A stretch of DNA of 64,000 nucleotides. Source: Polydactylus sextarius. Its lineage: Eukaryota; Chordata; Actinopteri; Polynemidae. Position numbers and translations under genes: made by a program. The stretch covers positions 19,648,813-19,712,812 of the forward strand of contig CM028909.1 in NCBI GenBank assembly GCA_016801845.1. Reading direction: 5' to 3'. Every line of letters begins with the position of its first letter. Position 1 is the first letter of the stretch. Positions 1 through 14,034 of this stretch are shown here, piece after piece. The notes below the pieces were generated by a model. That model was given only the letters and a program-made list of their open reading frames with translations, was not told the DNA's origin and made no database searches.

Positions 1-275
1 TTTTTTTAAAGCTATACATTATGTTTCTAATTTCTCTAAATAGACAGTAAAAAAATAAAAAAATATATACTACACATACAACAAACCTCACCGACCACAC
101 ACCAACCAGTTGATTTGTTCCATTTTTGGATCCATTTCAAGCCCTATAAAGGAAGCTCCTCTTCTACAAAGAAACAAACTCACTCCTTTTGTCCTTAGCA
201 AGCCCCTCTATGATGGAGCTTTCCATCCAACACTAACTAAAGAAATAAACAAAAAATATCCAGTGAACAGTAGTT

Positions 276-750
276 TTGCAGATTAAAAAAGTAATAGATG
301 AGAGGGCTGATGAAAAATGGTTAACCACACAGAGTGAACCACAAACCCTTAGGCAGATGAGTGAAAATGATTTTGATTCCACTCCTGTCAGCCAAGAAAA
401 GAATCTGAGGCTTCCGTGGGCACAAGCTCACAAAAAAGGACAACTGGATCTGATGACTTGGGAATTTTTGCTGATGCACACAAATGGTGGGGTCAGATTT
501 TAGAGCCAATAGCATGAATCCATGAACTGACACGATCTATCTTGTGCCAGACCAGGCTGGTGGTGTGGGTATAATGCTGTGAAGAAAGTGTTTTTGGGCC
601 ACAGTGTACCCATTTTTAATGCACCATGTCTCAAAGGAACAGTCATCTCTAACTGCTTTCATAAACTTAACAATGACTTCAGTGTACTTCAACGGGCTCC
701 TCAATCTCCAGATCTGAATCATATGTTGTTATGGTCTGTTCCCTGAGTGA
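276..750 (+). pseudogene. decayed Tc1-like (Tc1/mariner) transposase remnant
   Basis: In one plus-strand frame, broken by stops, the translation keeps RLPWAQAHKK, then HESM, then NAPC and VLQRAPQSPDLNHM. These recall the RLxWAxxH block and the DNAPCH...WPPQSPDLNPIE end of the DDE transposase of teleost Tc1-like elements. The region between the two blocks is shorter than in the family, so an internal deletion is likely. The first catalytic Asp of the DNAPCH block is replaced by Phe. No terminal inverted repeats were recognised. It is a fossil with no working product. Confidence 0.75.
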
Positions 751-2979
751 CTCTTTGTATTTGGTCTTTAGTCTTATCATTTCCTGTTTTTATTGTGGTT
801 GCCACTCTTTTAGGTGTCTGCTCTTTTACTTCCTGCTTCTCCATGTTTCCCTATTGTTTGCCTACTTGTTTGTTTGTTTGTTTGCCTTCTTACCCTGATT
901 AGTTTTACTTGTTTCTCGGTACTTCCACCCTTTGAGTATAATTAATCCCTGTATTTCCCTTCCCTCTAAGTCAATTTGGCTGTTTTTCTTCCTGGTTGTG
1001 TTTAACAGTGTTCTTCGTATCTAGTATCCTGTTGTCTGTTCCTGTTTGTTGTCTACAAAGCTTTTTAGGTTGTTTTTTCATCCACATTTAAGCCCATTGT
1101 TTTATGTTAAATGTTACTTTACTACATCAGCCTTCCTCTGTATATTTATGCCTAAGCTTGTGTGTGTGAGAGAAAGAGAGAATATTTTAGGCACTTCACC
1201 TCAGATCTCAAAATACATTCATAATTTTTGTAAAAACCGTTAACACACTTTGATTCAGAACAAAATATACTGGCAGTTACAGGCAAAACTGCAATGACAT
1301 TTATCATTTTAATGAATATATTCTTTATAGATTCTTCAGAGAACATGTATCCTCATTGTTAATAAGAACCGAAACAGTTGTTTAACAACAGGTAACTGTC
1401 TCCAGCTGGCAGGCATGAAATATAGAGCTATTCAACAATTTTGAGCTCTGTAAAAGTTTTTTTATACATGCAAAAATGCATGTGTACAACCACAGACACA
1501 TAAAAAAAATTCAGGGTGCACACAAGTACTTAAAATAAAGTTAAAAATACACTCCACCATCACTACCTTTGGTTTTGGTTGTTTTTACTAGCACATTGTT
1601 TGTTTAAAGGCTCTATATTTTACTTTTCATGCATTTTCTGACATTTTTTATAAGTTTTCATATTCAGTAGATATATTGTGGTGTGCCAAAGTACTGAAAA
1701 ACCTACAAATAATTTAAGATCTCCTCTGTTGCTTCCTCTAGAGCTCTGTCAGAAATGGGAAACTGTAGGTAAGAGGTTGTAGTCTTCTGTACTGTAGCTT
1801 GGTAAAACTCACCAGTAAAGAGTAATAAAATATTAAACAAGCAGCGCTGAAACAAGCCAAATATACAGTGGATCCATTTTTTTTTTCAATTCTTACTTTG
1901 CAGCTATTAGTACATTTAAGAAGAATAGCTCTAAAACCGATCCAATTCACTTTTTTAAAATCTAAATATATTCAGCACATTGCTGAATTTATTTCAGTTA
2001 TTCATTTAAACACATTATTTCTTCATATATGTAAGAATGTGATATGTAACAAAACCACAATCTTGGCATGAATAGAAATATTTTATATGTTTGAGATGTT
2101 GGCTTTTAGACTTGACAGTTCAAGACCACAGATTGTGGTCTTCCACATGATGTATCAGGACAGAATAATGAATGGATATTTTGTGGGCCAAACATCCTGT
2201 CAGTACATTTTGATTCAGTTCTTTCTGCAGGACTAGGTTGGAGATGGATTCTAGCAGTCCTCTCTTGTAGTGCAGTAAATACTCCATTTGCCAACAGTGC
2301 ATATCCTATGTAAGTTTTGTGTATGTGTACACAACTAAAAAGGTTCATGCTGTTGGAGTGAGACATATACAATTCGTATTTGTTTGGATTTCAATAAAAC
2401 TCCTATAGTTCTAGTTTGAAGCATATGGTCTTATTTGAAACTTTTAGTGGTAATGTCATTTTGTGGCTGTCTAAACTAGAACAAACTAAACTAGAACAAA
2501 CACATGGAAATAAACTTGGCCTGTTTATAGTCATTAGATCCTCAATCATATGTAAACACAGCCAACGATCTATCAAAAATAACTTTTAAAGATTTAATGG
2601 TTTTAAATAAGTCTATTTGGAAGCATTTAATAGACATAATGACCCAGACTGAATGGGCTGAAATTACTTTAATGATGCTGTATCCATAAAGTTAATGTAA
2701 TATGGGACAAAAAACAATACACTGATGAAATGAAAGTATTTAAAGAAACCCGTTGGCTGGCAACAGCAGCATACACATAAGTAAGTTTGTTTGCTATCTT
2801 TGTCAGACACATTGACATCACACTGACTTGTGTTCACTGTGTATACCGTATGGTCAACTCTAATCATGACTAAAACATGCCTATAACATGCAAGGTTGGC
2901 AGGGTGGGTGTGATGTCAGATGTTTTTATGTCAATCTATATGTCAGTCTAGAAAAAGAAGATTTTAACGATCATTTTCA
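751..2979. other. intergenic, no gene seen
   Basis: AT-rich sequence. Open frames here are short and show no family resemblance. The only small structure noted is a tandem pair of a 15-bp unit (TAAACTAGAACAAAC) near 2473-2502. Confidence 0.6.
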
Positions 2980-3130
2980 TTTCCAAAGATTATATCATCT
3001 GCATATAGAAGAGCACCACCTGTAAAATCCTATGATGTAACACCAGTTTTCTCAGACTAGATTATTAGTCTGAGATTATTGAAATAGATGTAAAACAGAT
3101 TAGGACAAAGCACCACATGGACTGGAAACC
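2980..3130 (-). pseudogene. decayed non-LTR retrotransposon (LINE) reverse-transcriptase fragment
   Basis: One minus-strand frame reads CPNLFYIYFNNL, then TGVTS, one stop, then DFTGGALLYADDIIF. This order matches LSPxLFNIYINDL followed by the catalytic YADD motif in LINE reverse transcriptases. Two TAG stops interrupt the frame and neither the N-terminal nor the C-terminal part is visible. The clade cannot be named from this piece. Confidence 0.55.
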
Positions 3131-6100
3131 AGTCTGTTCCATAATATTTAAGGAATATAAGAACCAACTTCACTTCTAAATGAACACATGTATGACGATG
3201 AAGGTGGTGTTTCCGCCCAGCATATAAAAAAAGAAATTCAGCACATCCTCACGTCAAAGAACCGAAGAATGTTTCAGATTTTTGACAGTAAAACAAAAAA
3301 CATCATCAACAAAAACAAAAAAACATTAAAAAAATTATCTAAATAGTTTTATTATTCATCATAGAGTGATTGACTTATTACCTCAGATTTTAAAGTGCCT
3401 ATCTACAACACTGATACTCTTTTTAAAGTTGATGTTGTTATCAGGCTGAGCTCTTAATTCTGCGGTCAGACAGGCTCTCATGTAAAGTTAAATACTGGAA
3501 TCAATGCTTAAAATGTCCTTGAGTATATAGGAAGGCTAAGTCACCCCCCTTCTGGTTTTCCCCCCTGGACCTTGGACTGAAAAAAAAATAACTTTCCCTA
3601 CCTGTCACAAAACAGTGCTCTCTCCATGTCAAAAATTATCATTAAAATTTACAAACATCATAGGTTAAAACCATGGCACATTTCTAACAAGACCAGTAAA
3701 TAATTTTTATCTCTCGATTAACTCTCATAACTTCATTAATTTTAACAAGCATAGGTCCCATGGACCGGAAGTAGATGGCGTGACTTAGGTTTTCCATTTT
3801 CCCATTGCAAAGAAGTAGATTTTTGATCAGAGTTTATGGTTACATATGACAAAATCAACACATGATGAAAAAAATGGAAGATGCAAACAACCGGATGAAT
3901 GGATGACTTTGTCCCATACTGTTTACAAATATTTGTAATTTGCATAAAGATCAACAATGCTTTTGAGAGGCTAACATCAACAAAAGAAGATCCAGTATTA
4001 AGTGAAAAATACCCAAAATAAGTCCAGTACTGACAATTAATTTTATTATTTAATTTTTGTTATCACAGCTTTTCCAGACGTCAGTGATGTTGTAAAATCA
4101 TTTAGATCCTGTGTAAATGAATTATTTGTGAATCTGAATATAGCTGCAGTACACAGCTGCTTTCATTATTCATCATTCCCCTGCAGAATGAAGGGACTTT
4201 TAAGACAGTTGGTCAAGTAAGATTTTGAAGGTGAAGGTGAAGGTTGCAGGCACAGTTTTGTAAAATAATAAGTCTTATATTTCTTCATCAAAACAAACAG
4301 CATCATCCTCATGCAATCAAGTCCCAAGACGAATGTGTGTTTATCATTTTTTGGCTGAGCAGCATTTTTCTTCTCTGAAAAGCAGCCAGTACATGAGAAT
4401 ATAGTGTCTTCATGACTTGTCATGTCTTTAATTTCAAACCTGGTCTCAATCACTTTATTTACAGTTTTATAAACAGGGACCAAATAAACTGAAGACAATG
4501 AAATGATACATGAGATGGAAGAGAAAACTAAGTTCAGATTCAGTTTGGAATTTTTCTGCCTCCTCTTTCTTTGTTCTTGCTAGGATGTTGGATCATTTGA
4601 ACATTTACTGAAATAGAAACACACACACACACACGGTATAATGATGCTTGGTGATGATAAAGAGGGAGGGACAGAATGCGATTGTTGTTTCATACTCCAA
4701 ATCTTGCATGTGAACATTACCTCAGCAATGGTTTCCCCTTATCCTTTTCACATCCTCTGTTTCCTTTGTAAAAACCAAAAAAAAAAAAAATGTGTTGTGT
4801 TCCCAAGATGCAAGAAGCCACAACCCTGTCTCCAACTGTCAATTTAAATGCATGTTACATTTTAAATCAAATATTGTGAGACAAAGCAGCTTTATAACCT
4901 CTGATTTAGGTTTATTGATTTAGATTTAGGCACCTGAGGGTTTTTATTCAGTGGCAGGTTTTCTTGTCAGCCTTTTGGCCCTTGTTGGTCTACTTTATTT
5001 CTGTTCGACTCCAAATAAGTTTCCAAGTTCTAACTTTTTTTTTTGTTCTGGTTGTGACCGTACCCACAGGAGAAGTCTGTTGAACCCACTGATCCTGACT
5101 GGAGGCATGAGGTTTTCTTTTTATGTCTGTGCTGGAAAGTATCAGTGTTCGACTGGCTGACTGCAAACCCTGATCTGTCCTATACTGTTAGATTTTCCAC
5201 TATATGTATTTAATTGTTACACTTTGGCTTACCTCAGCTTAATTTTGGCTTGCAAGATGACAGTTGTCAGATTTTCTTAAACTTTTCGTTATACATTTGC
5301 TTTCTCTTCTCTTTCTCTTTTGGCACTTTGCACTATGGCACTATGCACTTTTTGATATTTAAACTCTTTTTTATTTGTTATGTGGGGCAAAAAGATGACA
5401 TTTAATGTTAGTTACACTGTGCAACAGTTACATATAGATTAATACGTAACATAACATAACTGAACTCATAGATGAAACTATGAGACAATGGATCCTCTGG
5501 CACTGAAATGGAAAAAGGTCTTCCACACTCACAAGCAAAATCACAGATTAAAAAAACCTTCAAGTCATTGAGTTTTCCTGTTGTTATTATTTCTCTAATT
5601 ATATTCATTTGATATATCTTTGTAATAGTTTTATACTTGCTTTTGCTAGTTTTACCTCTATACAATTGTTTGACTTTGTCCTTTTCCTGGGGCCCCCATT
5701 ACCCCTTGGGTTTATGGGCCTCTGTCTGAAACATTCATTAATCCATCACTGCTTCAACTATTTATTGTAAACACCCCAGCATCTAGAGTGATCTCCATGT
5801 TAATGTGAGTGAATACAGTTTAATAAATTGTTTTCTATAACTTTCCCACCAACAGTTATGTAACTGCTTCTTTCTCATATTTTTGTGTCATTTTGTTTTC
5901 ACTAAAAACACTTTGAATTGATCTAAAGAAACAATAAATTATAGGATTAAGATTTATATCAACAGTAAATAAAGAGCTCTGAACACTGATCATAAGTGTT
6001 TTAGCTCACACAATAAATAATATTACATGACTAACATTGGAACTAACACCAACCTCCATCTCAGTCCAATTCGGTTTAAACTGTTTCAAAATGTTGCTGC

Positions 6101-6809
6101 CAGTTGCAGATTATCTTATTCATCTTCTGATCACCTTGTTTGAACCTGTTTAGACAAGTTGTTTTTTAGGCAAAACATTATTTCCTACATACTTTAAAAT
6201 TACAAGTGACTAAATGTGTGAAATAGGTAATTACTGTATATTTCAATTGTGTGTTTACGCACTTTTATAAGGATTAAGATTGAGAGCATCATTGCTGCTG
6301 TATTATTGTCACTGATGTCACATTTTTATGTAGCCTTTTCTTTTTTGAAGTTTTAGGGGTACAATACAGAAATAATCCAATAAATTTTCATGCACAAACC
6401 TTGGTAACCTTCGCTTACCAAGTGTTTTTTGCCAACATAGCATTTACTTTGTCTGAATACTGGTACTCATGCTGGACTGAGGACAGACTGAACGCTATAG
6501 TGACTCACCATCACAAAGTACTAATGCAAAATGGCCTGGTCTCAGGGCTCGCTGGTTAGCATGAAAACTTTAGCAGAAGAAAAGAGCTGATGATGGTGAC
6601 ACAAGTTAACATTGATGTTAATAGGTGACCAAAGGAACAAAGTTTGAAGCTGCACAATATTTGCATTAAGCAACTTTTAAACACAACATATTTAATTAAT
6701 CAAATTATATTTAATTAAGTGTAGCAATCTGGATAATAATTATTAGTGATAATAAATGTTTTGTACTGCTTTGTTTTTGTTGTGAGCAAGTAAAGTGAAA
6801 TTCAGAGCA

Positions 6810-6812
<3 letters not shown>

Positions 6813-6860
<48 letters not shown>
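6813..6860. repeat. (GT)24 microsatellite
   Basis: Pure GT dinucleotide run in the downstream flank. Confidence 0.97.
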
Positions 6861-6862
<2 letters not shown>

Positions 6863-9285
6863 GGACAGGCATGCCTAAGTAATCCACAGGGAGTCGGCTA
6901 TAGATGTCGAGGCTCCACTTTGACTGATGAAGATTAATCTGCAGAGAGGGGACTGGCTGGGATAGAAAGATGGTGAAGTGATATTTCACTCCAGTGGAAT
7001 ATTCCCATTTCTGTAGACCTATTCCTCAAAGGGAAAATATCAGCAACCAACAGCTAAAACTGGTTCCCTGGAGACTGAAGCCAGGAGCACTTTTAAGAAA
7101 CGTGTCTGAAAAGGACAAGTACAGAATCTGGAAAGAGAAGCTAAACCAGATCTCAGTCTGTCTGCAATGTGAATTATGTTTTAGTGCATTTTTTTCACTT
7201 TGTCTATGAGATTTTGTACACTACTTTTCTTTTACTCTATAAGAAACTTACCAGTGTCATTTTGGTTTATGTAAATATGAAAATGAAAAGTGAGGATAAC
7301 TAATAGAAAAAGACTAATATAAATATCATCAGAATTATACAAAAACTTTTTTTTATTTTGTGGAGGATAATGTAAACACATCTTCTTGAAGGGTTGGCCC
7401 CAATCCTCTAAACACAAGCACAAGAAGTAGCACTGGTATGGCATATTACCACTGTTAACTAATGATGTTTGTGTTACTGTTATTTATAGTGACTTTACTG
7501 TATCTGGGTATATTTATGGACTATATGTATATGTATGAATCTTCAGCATGGGAAACAGGTGATAAAAGAGGGGGAGCAGGGGAAAAGAAGATCATCCCTG
7601 AATGACCAGGTAAAAGACCAAGGAGAAAAGTAAGGGAGGAACACAGATGATAGCACAAAGGAGAAGGAGGGAAAAAAGAGGGAGGAAGATGGCACCATGT
7701 ATGATGAAATGTAAAGGAGAAATGATGACGAAGGGAGTAAAAGGATAATTTGAAGGGAATGAAGGAATGGGAAGTTGAGTGTGAGGGAGGCCTCATGGGT
7801 AAAGAAGGAAGCTGGTCATTTATCTCTGATGTTCAGTCCCACACATTCTCTGGGGTAAATATAGAGTATATTTCCAGGGGTGTCACAATCTGTTAGGTGT
7901 ATGAACTTGGGCTGCTACAGTTATTCAAGTCTTAGTAATAAAACTCATAACTCATTAGAAAGATAGTGTCATTACACCACAATCTCACAGGACACGCAGT
8001 CTATGTACAAGCTCAAACATTACGTGACCCACTTTTAACAGGACTATTTATTATTTATCTTTCAGTTTTCAGACCAGCATCATTCATCACTGACTGACCT
8101 CCTGATGTTCCACATGACCACAGAAACCTCGCTCTCCTTCATGTTGACTCTTTGAATGTGCTTGGTCTACCAGGCTCTTTCACAGAAAACCACAAAATAA
8201 TTCCCTGCAGCAGCTTGAACTGGGGCTTAATTAAAATGGTGTGGAAAATTTTTAGATCCACCTCAAACACTCGACTTTTCTTTTGACAGGCAACCCGTGC
8301 TCTAAATGCAACTTCAACTATATTTATTGATGTAATATCATGGTACACCAACGATGATAAGATTTTCTTTTAGTTCCAAAGTTCATGACAGAGGGACAGA
8401 GTTTCTGAAATATGTCAACATTGAAACACCAAGGTAAAAACAAATACTACAAACATGTTAGACATGAAAAAATATATATTTCCAGCTGCCTCCATGTCAT
8501 AATATTTGCCTCTTGTCTCTTATTCTGAAATGTTAGGATTCCATTTGAATTGATGAATAATGAGATTTGATTAAATATTCGTACCTAAATAATTGTCTCT
8601 GATGTGCACATTAATGAAAATGAACTGACTGTTGTTTCTTTTGCCATGAAAAATACTTTCCCATTGCCAAAATGTGTCCTGCTTGACAGAATTTACACAA
8701 TAGCTGTAATGAAAACCCAAATATGATTCATATTCCTTTCAACAAACCCAACCACAAAGTCAAAGACTCAAATGTTGTGTTTGTCAAGCTCTCTAGAGGA
8801 TTGCCATTTACAATCATAAAAGAAAACAATCTTCTTAGTAATAATAAAAAAAGACTACGACGACTGTGGTCCAATTTAATTTTTCTTTGTTAAATATTAA
8901 ATAGTCTTCTACATCTATATGTCAACACAATGAGATTTGATAAAAGATACAGTATACTTGTATCAAAGTTGGTCTTCTTGTTCTATTTAATATATTTTAG
9001 AGTGACACCCATTGGATCTTAATATTGTAAAAGCCCTAATTTCTGCAACTGTAAAACATATCCTTAACAATAACCATGTATTCTCTGTCAGGTGTGGTAA
9101 TGAAAATCACAGCGTTTGCTGTGTGTGATACATTATAAATATCTGCATGCTGTACACTGGGACACACAAAATATGGTTGAGAGAAAACACAAAATGGTTG
9201 TTGAATATTTATTACAGACCAAAGTGGTTGTGGTTTGAGATGATTGACTGTTTTGATTATGAACTGGTTATGTCACAAAGAGTTC

Positions 9286-9328
9286 AAATCTGGGACTGAA
9301 AAGGGGTCCCCTTTTCAGTCCCAGATTT
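9286..9328. repeat. 43-bp near-perfect palindrome (21-bp arms, 1-nt centre)
   Basis: The left arm at 9286-9306 begins AAATCTGGGACTG and ends AAAAGGGG. It is exactly reverse-complemented at 9308-9328, with a single T at 9307 between them. No mobile-element gene adjoins it. Confidence 0.95.
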
Positions 9329-11258
9329 ATTTGGTGTCTGGCTTGGATATGGATGGGGAAATTAGTCATTTTCTTGTTATAAATGTAAATGGTTTTTTAG
9401 TTTGTTTCTTTCATCTGGTCATGGGAAGCCCACATTAAACATCTTGACTCTAAACCATTAGAGCATATTCCAGGTCTTTGAGTCAGCCCCCAAACTTGGG
9501 AAGAAAATCAGTCAAAATTTTACCATTCTTTTAATATATAATCAAAATATTCCCTTGGGAATCCTTTGAAGTCTTCCACATGTATGCATCATTGCAGATT
9601 CTTAAGTCAATGCAGTCAAAAAACCATGTAGCTGCAAAATGCAGCAGATGAAAACTTTTATCACCCTCAACGCCATCTGACAACATATCAAGAATATTTT
9701 TTTTATCTGTTTTAGTCTCTAACAACGTTTCTCATCTCATTTCATGTTCTTTTTCACCTGTTGTAAAAAACTGTGTCTGTTTGCTATTTGGTGCTGAGGA
9801 AGTATCATATTTAGATTCAATTACCTGGAAACATCTGCATGATGCTTTTGCTGGGTCATACATTAAATATGCTAAATATGCTGCACTGCCAAAACAAAGA
9901 GAAAAAAAATCTAAAAAATCTATGATAATTCTCCATGGATTTATCAGTACAGTTTTGTCTAACACATGAGGATGTGTGGTTGTTTGTCTATGTCTGTCTA
10001 ACTACTATGTGCATGTTATGAGCAAATGGTTGTTGTATCAGTTTTCCAACATGATGGTGACTGGCTGCTAAACAGGAAAATTTAATCATTTAAATGTCCA
10101 AGATGGTAATGACCACATGGTGGGCACAGGGGAGTGATCCTTTCATTCTTTGTCAAGCACTAACTGGCCAAACATCTCAGACTACTGACAGCAACTTATT
10201 GTCAGTTGTGAAACTGTAGGGGCAGATTGCACTTCTTTATGAAAGAGATTTACAGGGATCTACCAGTTTGTTTAATTTTGTTTGTCACGACGATTTTGTT
10301 AAGTTTCACAATGTTAATAACATTTAAATTGAGGTGATTTTTTTCTTGTAAAGTCTCCCACAATAGAGAATATTGAGGTCTTGAGGTTGATGCTTCAAAG
10401 GAATACAGATGACTGATGTCAGTCCAACAACCAGACTGTATTTAATGTATTTATCCTTCACTTGAGTACCTGATCCTGAACACCATTTATACAGCGATGA
10501 TTCACCACTGGCGTCAGTTCATTTGTACTTGTGTCTACCAAGCAAATGATCCACTTGCTGCATTTGTGCTATCTTTGTATTCAGGATTCCTGTCATCAAG
10601 AACTGCAACTGATTGATGTTTGGACCTGTAATTTCCTTGCGTTAGTAAGATCCCTTAAAACAAATAAAAGGATGTTATCTGACTCTTAAACAGATGTTTG
10701 TTGCAATGGAGAGGAGAACATGTGTTTTCATTCTGTGCTGTTGAAAGAGTCATCCTTTAGGTATTAGAACTGATGCAGCGAAATACAAAGAAGTGCTGTT
10801 TTTAACCATAGCAGAATAAACAGCTGAAAGGAAAATAAAGAACCTTCTTACTCAAAGGTGGAAGTTAACCATACACAGGTCTGTCCCACTGGATTTAGAC
10901 TCTAAGTATAAGCCTGGAAGTGGTCTTTTGTCTCATGCAGAATTTTCCTCCCCTCCACTATCTGTTATCAAAAATCACCTTAGCTACAAATAGCTAGCTA
11001 AGAATAGCTGTTTGCTGTAGCTAAAACAGGAAGCAACCATATCAATTAAAGTGAAGTATACTACAACAGCTATGGTTATGGTCTAAACTGTGATGGAAAA
11101 ACCCAAGAAATGTCCCAGTAAAGTTTCTGCACCAAAAAACAGAATGAAAATGACCATTCAGTGAAAGGATTCATGGACATTGATGGACATGTTAGGACAT
11201 ACGTCATAAAAAGGAAGTATCAACAGTGTTTGTTTAATCATTGTTATCATTGTCTCTT

Positions 11259-11367
<109 letters not shown>

Positions 11368-11484
11368 GCTCACTTCCTGTTCTTTTCCTGTTTAGGAACA
11401 GTGCTAAAGCTGGACTTGCTTCTTTGCCAGCTTGCCTTGATTATGTCAGCGGTAATGACTAGTCTGAGGGAACAGTCATTTGTA

Positions 11485-11510
11485 TGTGTGTGTGTGTGTG
11501 TGTGTGTGTG
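11485..11510. repeat. (TG)13 microsatellite
   Basis: Pure TG run about 120 bp after the CA array ending at 11362, in opposite orientation. Confidence 0.96.
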
Positions 11511-14008
11511 ATGGATGCAACAGCTGTATTTGGTAACATTACAGGCACCTCTGGAACTGCTCACCTGAGACCAAACCTTTTCTACCACACTTGCCAATAT
11601 ATAGTATACACCGCTAATGCTGTAAAAATATTTAATTTCTCCGTCCTTCTCATACAATTTAGTGACACTTTATTGCCGTGAGTGACTACATAACATAAAA
11701 TACTAATTCAATGTCCCCCTTCTTCACACACATACACACAGTGTAGAGTGCATCCTGCTGCTGCTGCTGTTGCAAGAGGAAAGTGTTCTGAAAGTGCAGT
11801 GAAGTGATTAAATCTGCTGTGTTTCGTTAAAAATCAACCTGCACTTAATTTGTGAAAGCAGGTTTAATTGATTCTCCAGGTAAGATGGGTGAAGTGTGAG
11901 TGTGTATGTGTTTGTGTCATAGGAAGTCTGCTGTGTGAAGCGCAGTGGTTGTGCAGCCACTTCCTTCCTAAAGGTGTGGTCACACCTTGTCCAACAGGAA
12001 GTCATGCTCCCTATGAACACCCATGTGGTCTCACTGATGCATTGTCAATAGTAGGTCATGCTTCCGACAATGTATGTGTGTGTGTAGACATGTGCTGAAT
12101 GTTAACATAGGACATTTGTTGACTCATGCAGCTCATTGTTTCTTGAGCTATATAGTACGTTTATCCTGTTTTACTGGACATGATCTTTTTCACCCAGAAC
12201 TAGTGGAAACACTGGTGTGACTCACTGTTCACATTGTTGGTTCTGTTCCTCTCTACTTCATACTGAGCTGCTCATATTCACACACAGTATTAAGTATATT
12301 GTTTCATTAATAAGTTGAAAGAATTTGTTGGCTCTGTGATATTTTTTTTTGCAGTTAAGATATTTTGAATCAATGTTTTTTTTGTTTATGAATTAAGTTA
12401 AAAATCTTACGCTTTCATCTTTTGTTATTGTTATTTTTTTACATGTTAGAAGATTTTAACAAATGCCTTAGAGTTCCTAATTTTTCCAGAAAAGCCACCA
12501 TGTATTATCATTATTATAATGACTGATCTCCCTCTGAAGAAAAGGTGGAGATGTTGGGATACTATAGTGCCACTATTGGTTCAAAAGGAATAGACTATGC
12601 TGTTAGCATAGAATTAAACAGAGATGAGGAGCATGGTAGAGGCATGGATACTTTTTTATGGCTGGACTACAGCAGGGTGGTCAACACTTACACTAGTGCG
12701 TGACTGAGTATGTGATAGGTTTGAGTGTGATGGTGAGTTACATTGTTGGTCGGTGAAATATACTCTGTGACAGCGTAATGAGGAGTTTTCCTCAGTGACC
12801 AATGCTCTTCCCAAGCGAACTGTTGTGAATGGCTACTTTACTCCTGTGTCATCAGTGAAGTGTTTGTGGGCAGTGTTACCAACTTAGCACAATTTTACAT
12901 AGATTTACTGACTCTTTTAGCATTTTTTTTAGTATCTTGTGACAAATCTAACAACTTTTTGTACACCAAGTCACTGGTGCTGCACTGCAAATTCAAGGTC
13001 AGACTTTACCTCCTCAGGCACAGCTCTTTGAATAAGAATTTTGCCAGATGATGTTGTGGTTATGAATTCAAGATTTTAGGCAAATCAGCAGAGATGCCCT
13101 TTGAGCATGACTATGACTGCCAACTTGCCTCAAACACACATTGAAAACTCTCATAAGAAGGATTTTTGGAGCAATCGTGGTCACTTGGGAAGGGTGGGTA
13201 TGAGGTATGATCTTCTCACTTAACCCCATGTTTCTGACATGAAGAGGTGATTGAATGAGGTGTAATTCAGGGTCATGGTGATCCATTCACTGGCATAGAT
13301 CATTATCTAAGCTAATTTTGCTCAGGAGACTTTTCACCCTGGCAGAATATTTACTTTCTTACTGTGGTCCCCAAACCTTTTACTGGAGCTCAATTACAGC
13401 CTGATGCTCAAACTGTTCAACTTGCTCCCAATTCATGCCAGCACCTGACATAACAGAGGCAGGAAGGCACTGGAAATTAGACAAACTATTTTATTACAGT
13501 GTCTTTGTAATAGGACACTGTTAAAACTTTAATCAAACTGTGCTGTTAATGGTATTCTAGGTAGTAATTGGAGATAATTTCAAGTTTGTTTATGTTGGAC
13601 AAATTCTACTTTACTACTGTAGCACTTCAGAAAAGCCCTTTAGAAATGTTTTTTCTAAATGTTTTTTTTTTCTTTTCTGCAGATCCTGTAATGTCTGTCA
13701 GTCAGTCTTAGGTGTTCTTGTGTTTTTCTTTTTCTATGTAATTTCTTCCATTTTCCTTGTGTTAATGTCTTGTGTTACCGTTTGTTTTCTGTGGGCATAT
13801 TTAGCTGCAGCAGAGTGGCTCTAGCAGTGGTCAGAGATTTGCGTGTGTGTGAGTGTGGATCTGAAAGGATCACTATGGTTAGTTAGTGAGAGCCCTGTCT
13901 CCTTTGTTTCAACAGGCTTTCTAATTTGCTAGGGCTAATCACTGAGGTAATTACTCTTAATTAGGCTCATTAATCATTAGACCTGTCATTCTGTTTCACA
14001 GCCTGGTC

Positions 14009-14034
14009 GTGTGTGTGTGTGTGTGTGTGTGTGT
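14009..14034. repeat. (GT)13 microsatellite
   Basis: Pure GT run just after an AT-rich, homeodomain-motif-rich block. Confidence 0.96.
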
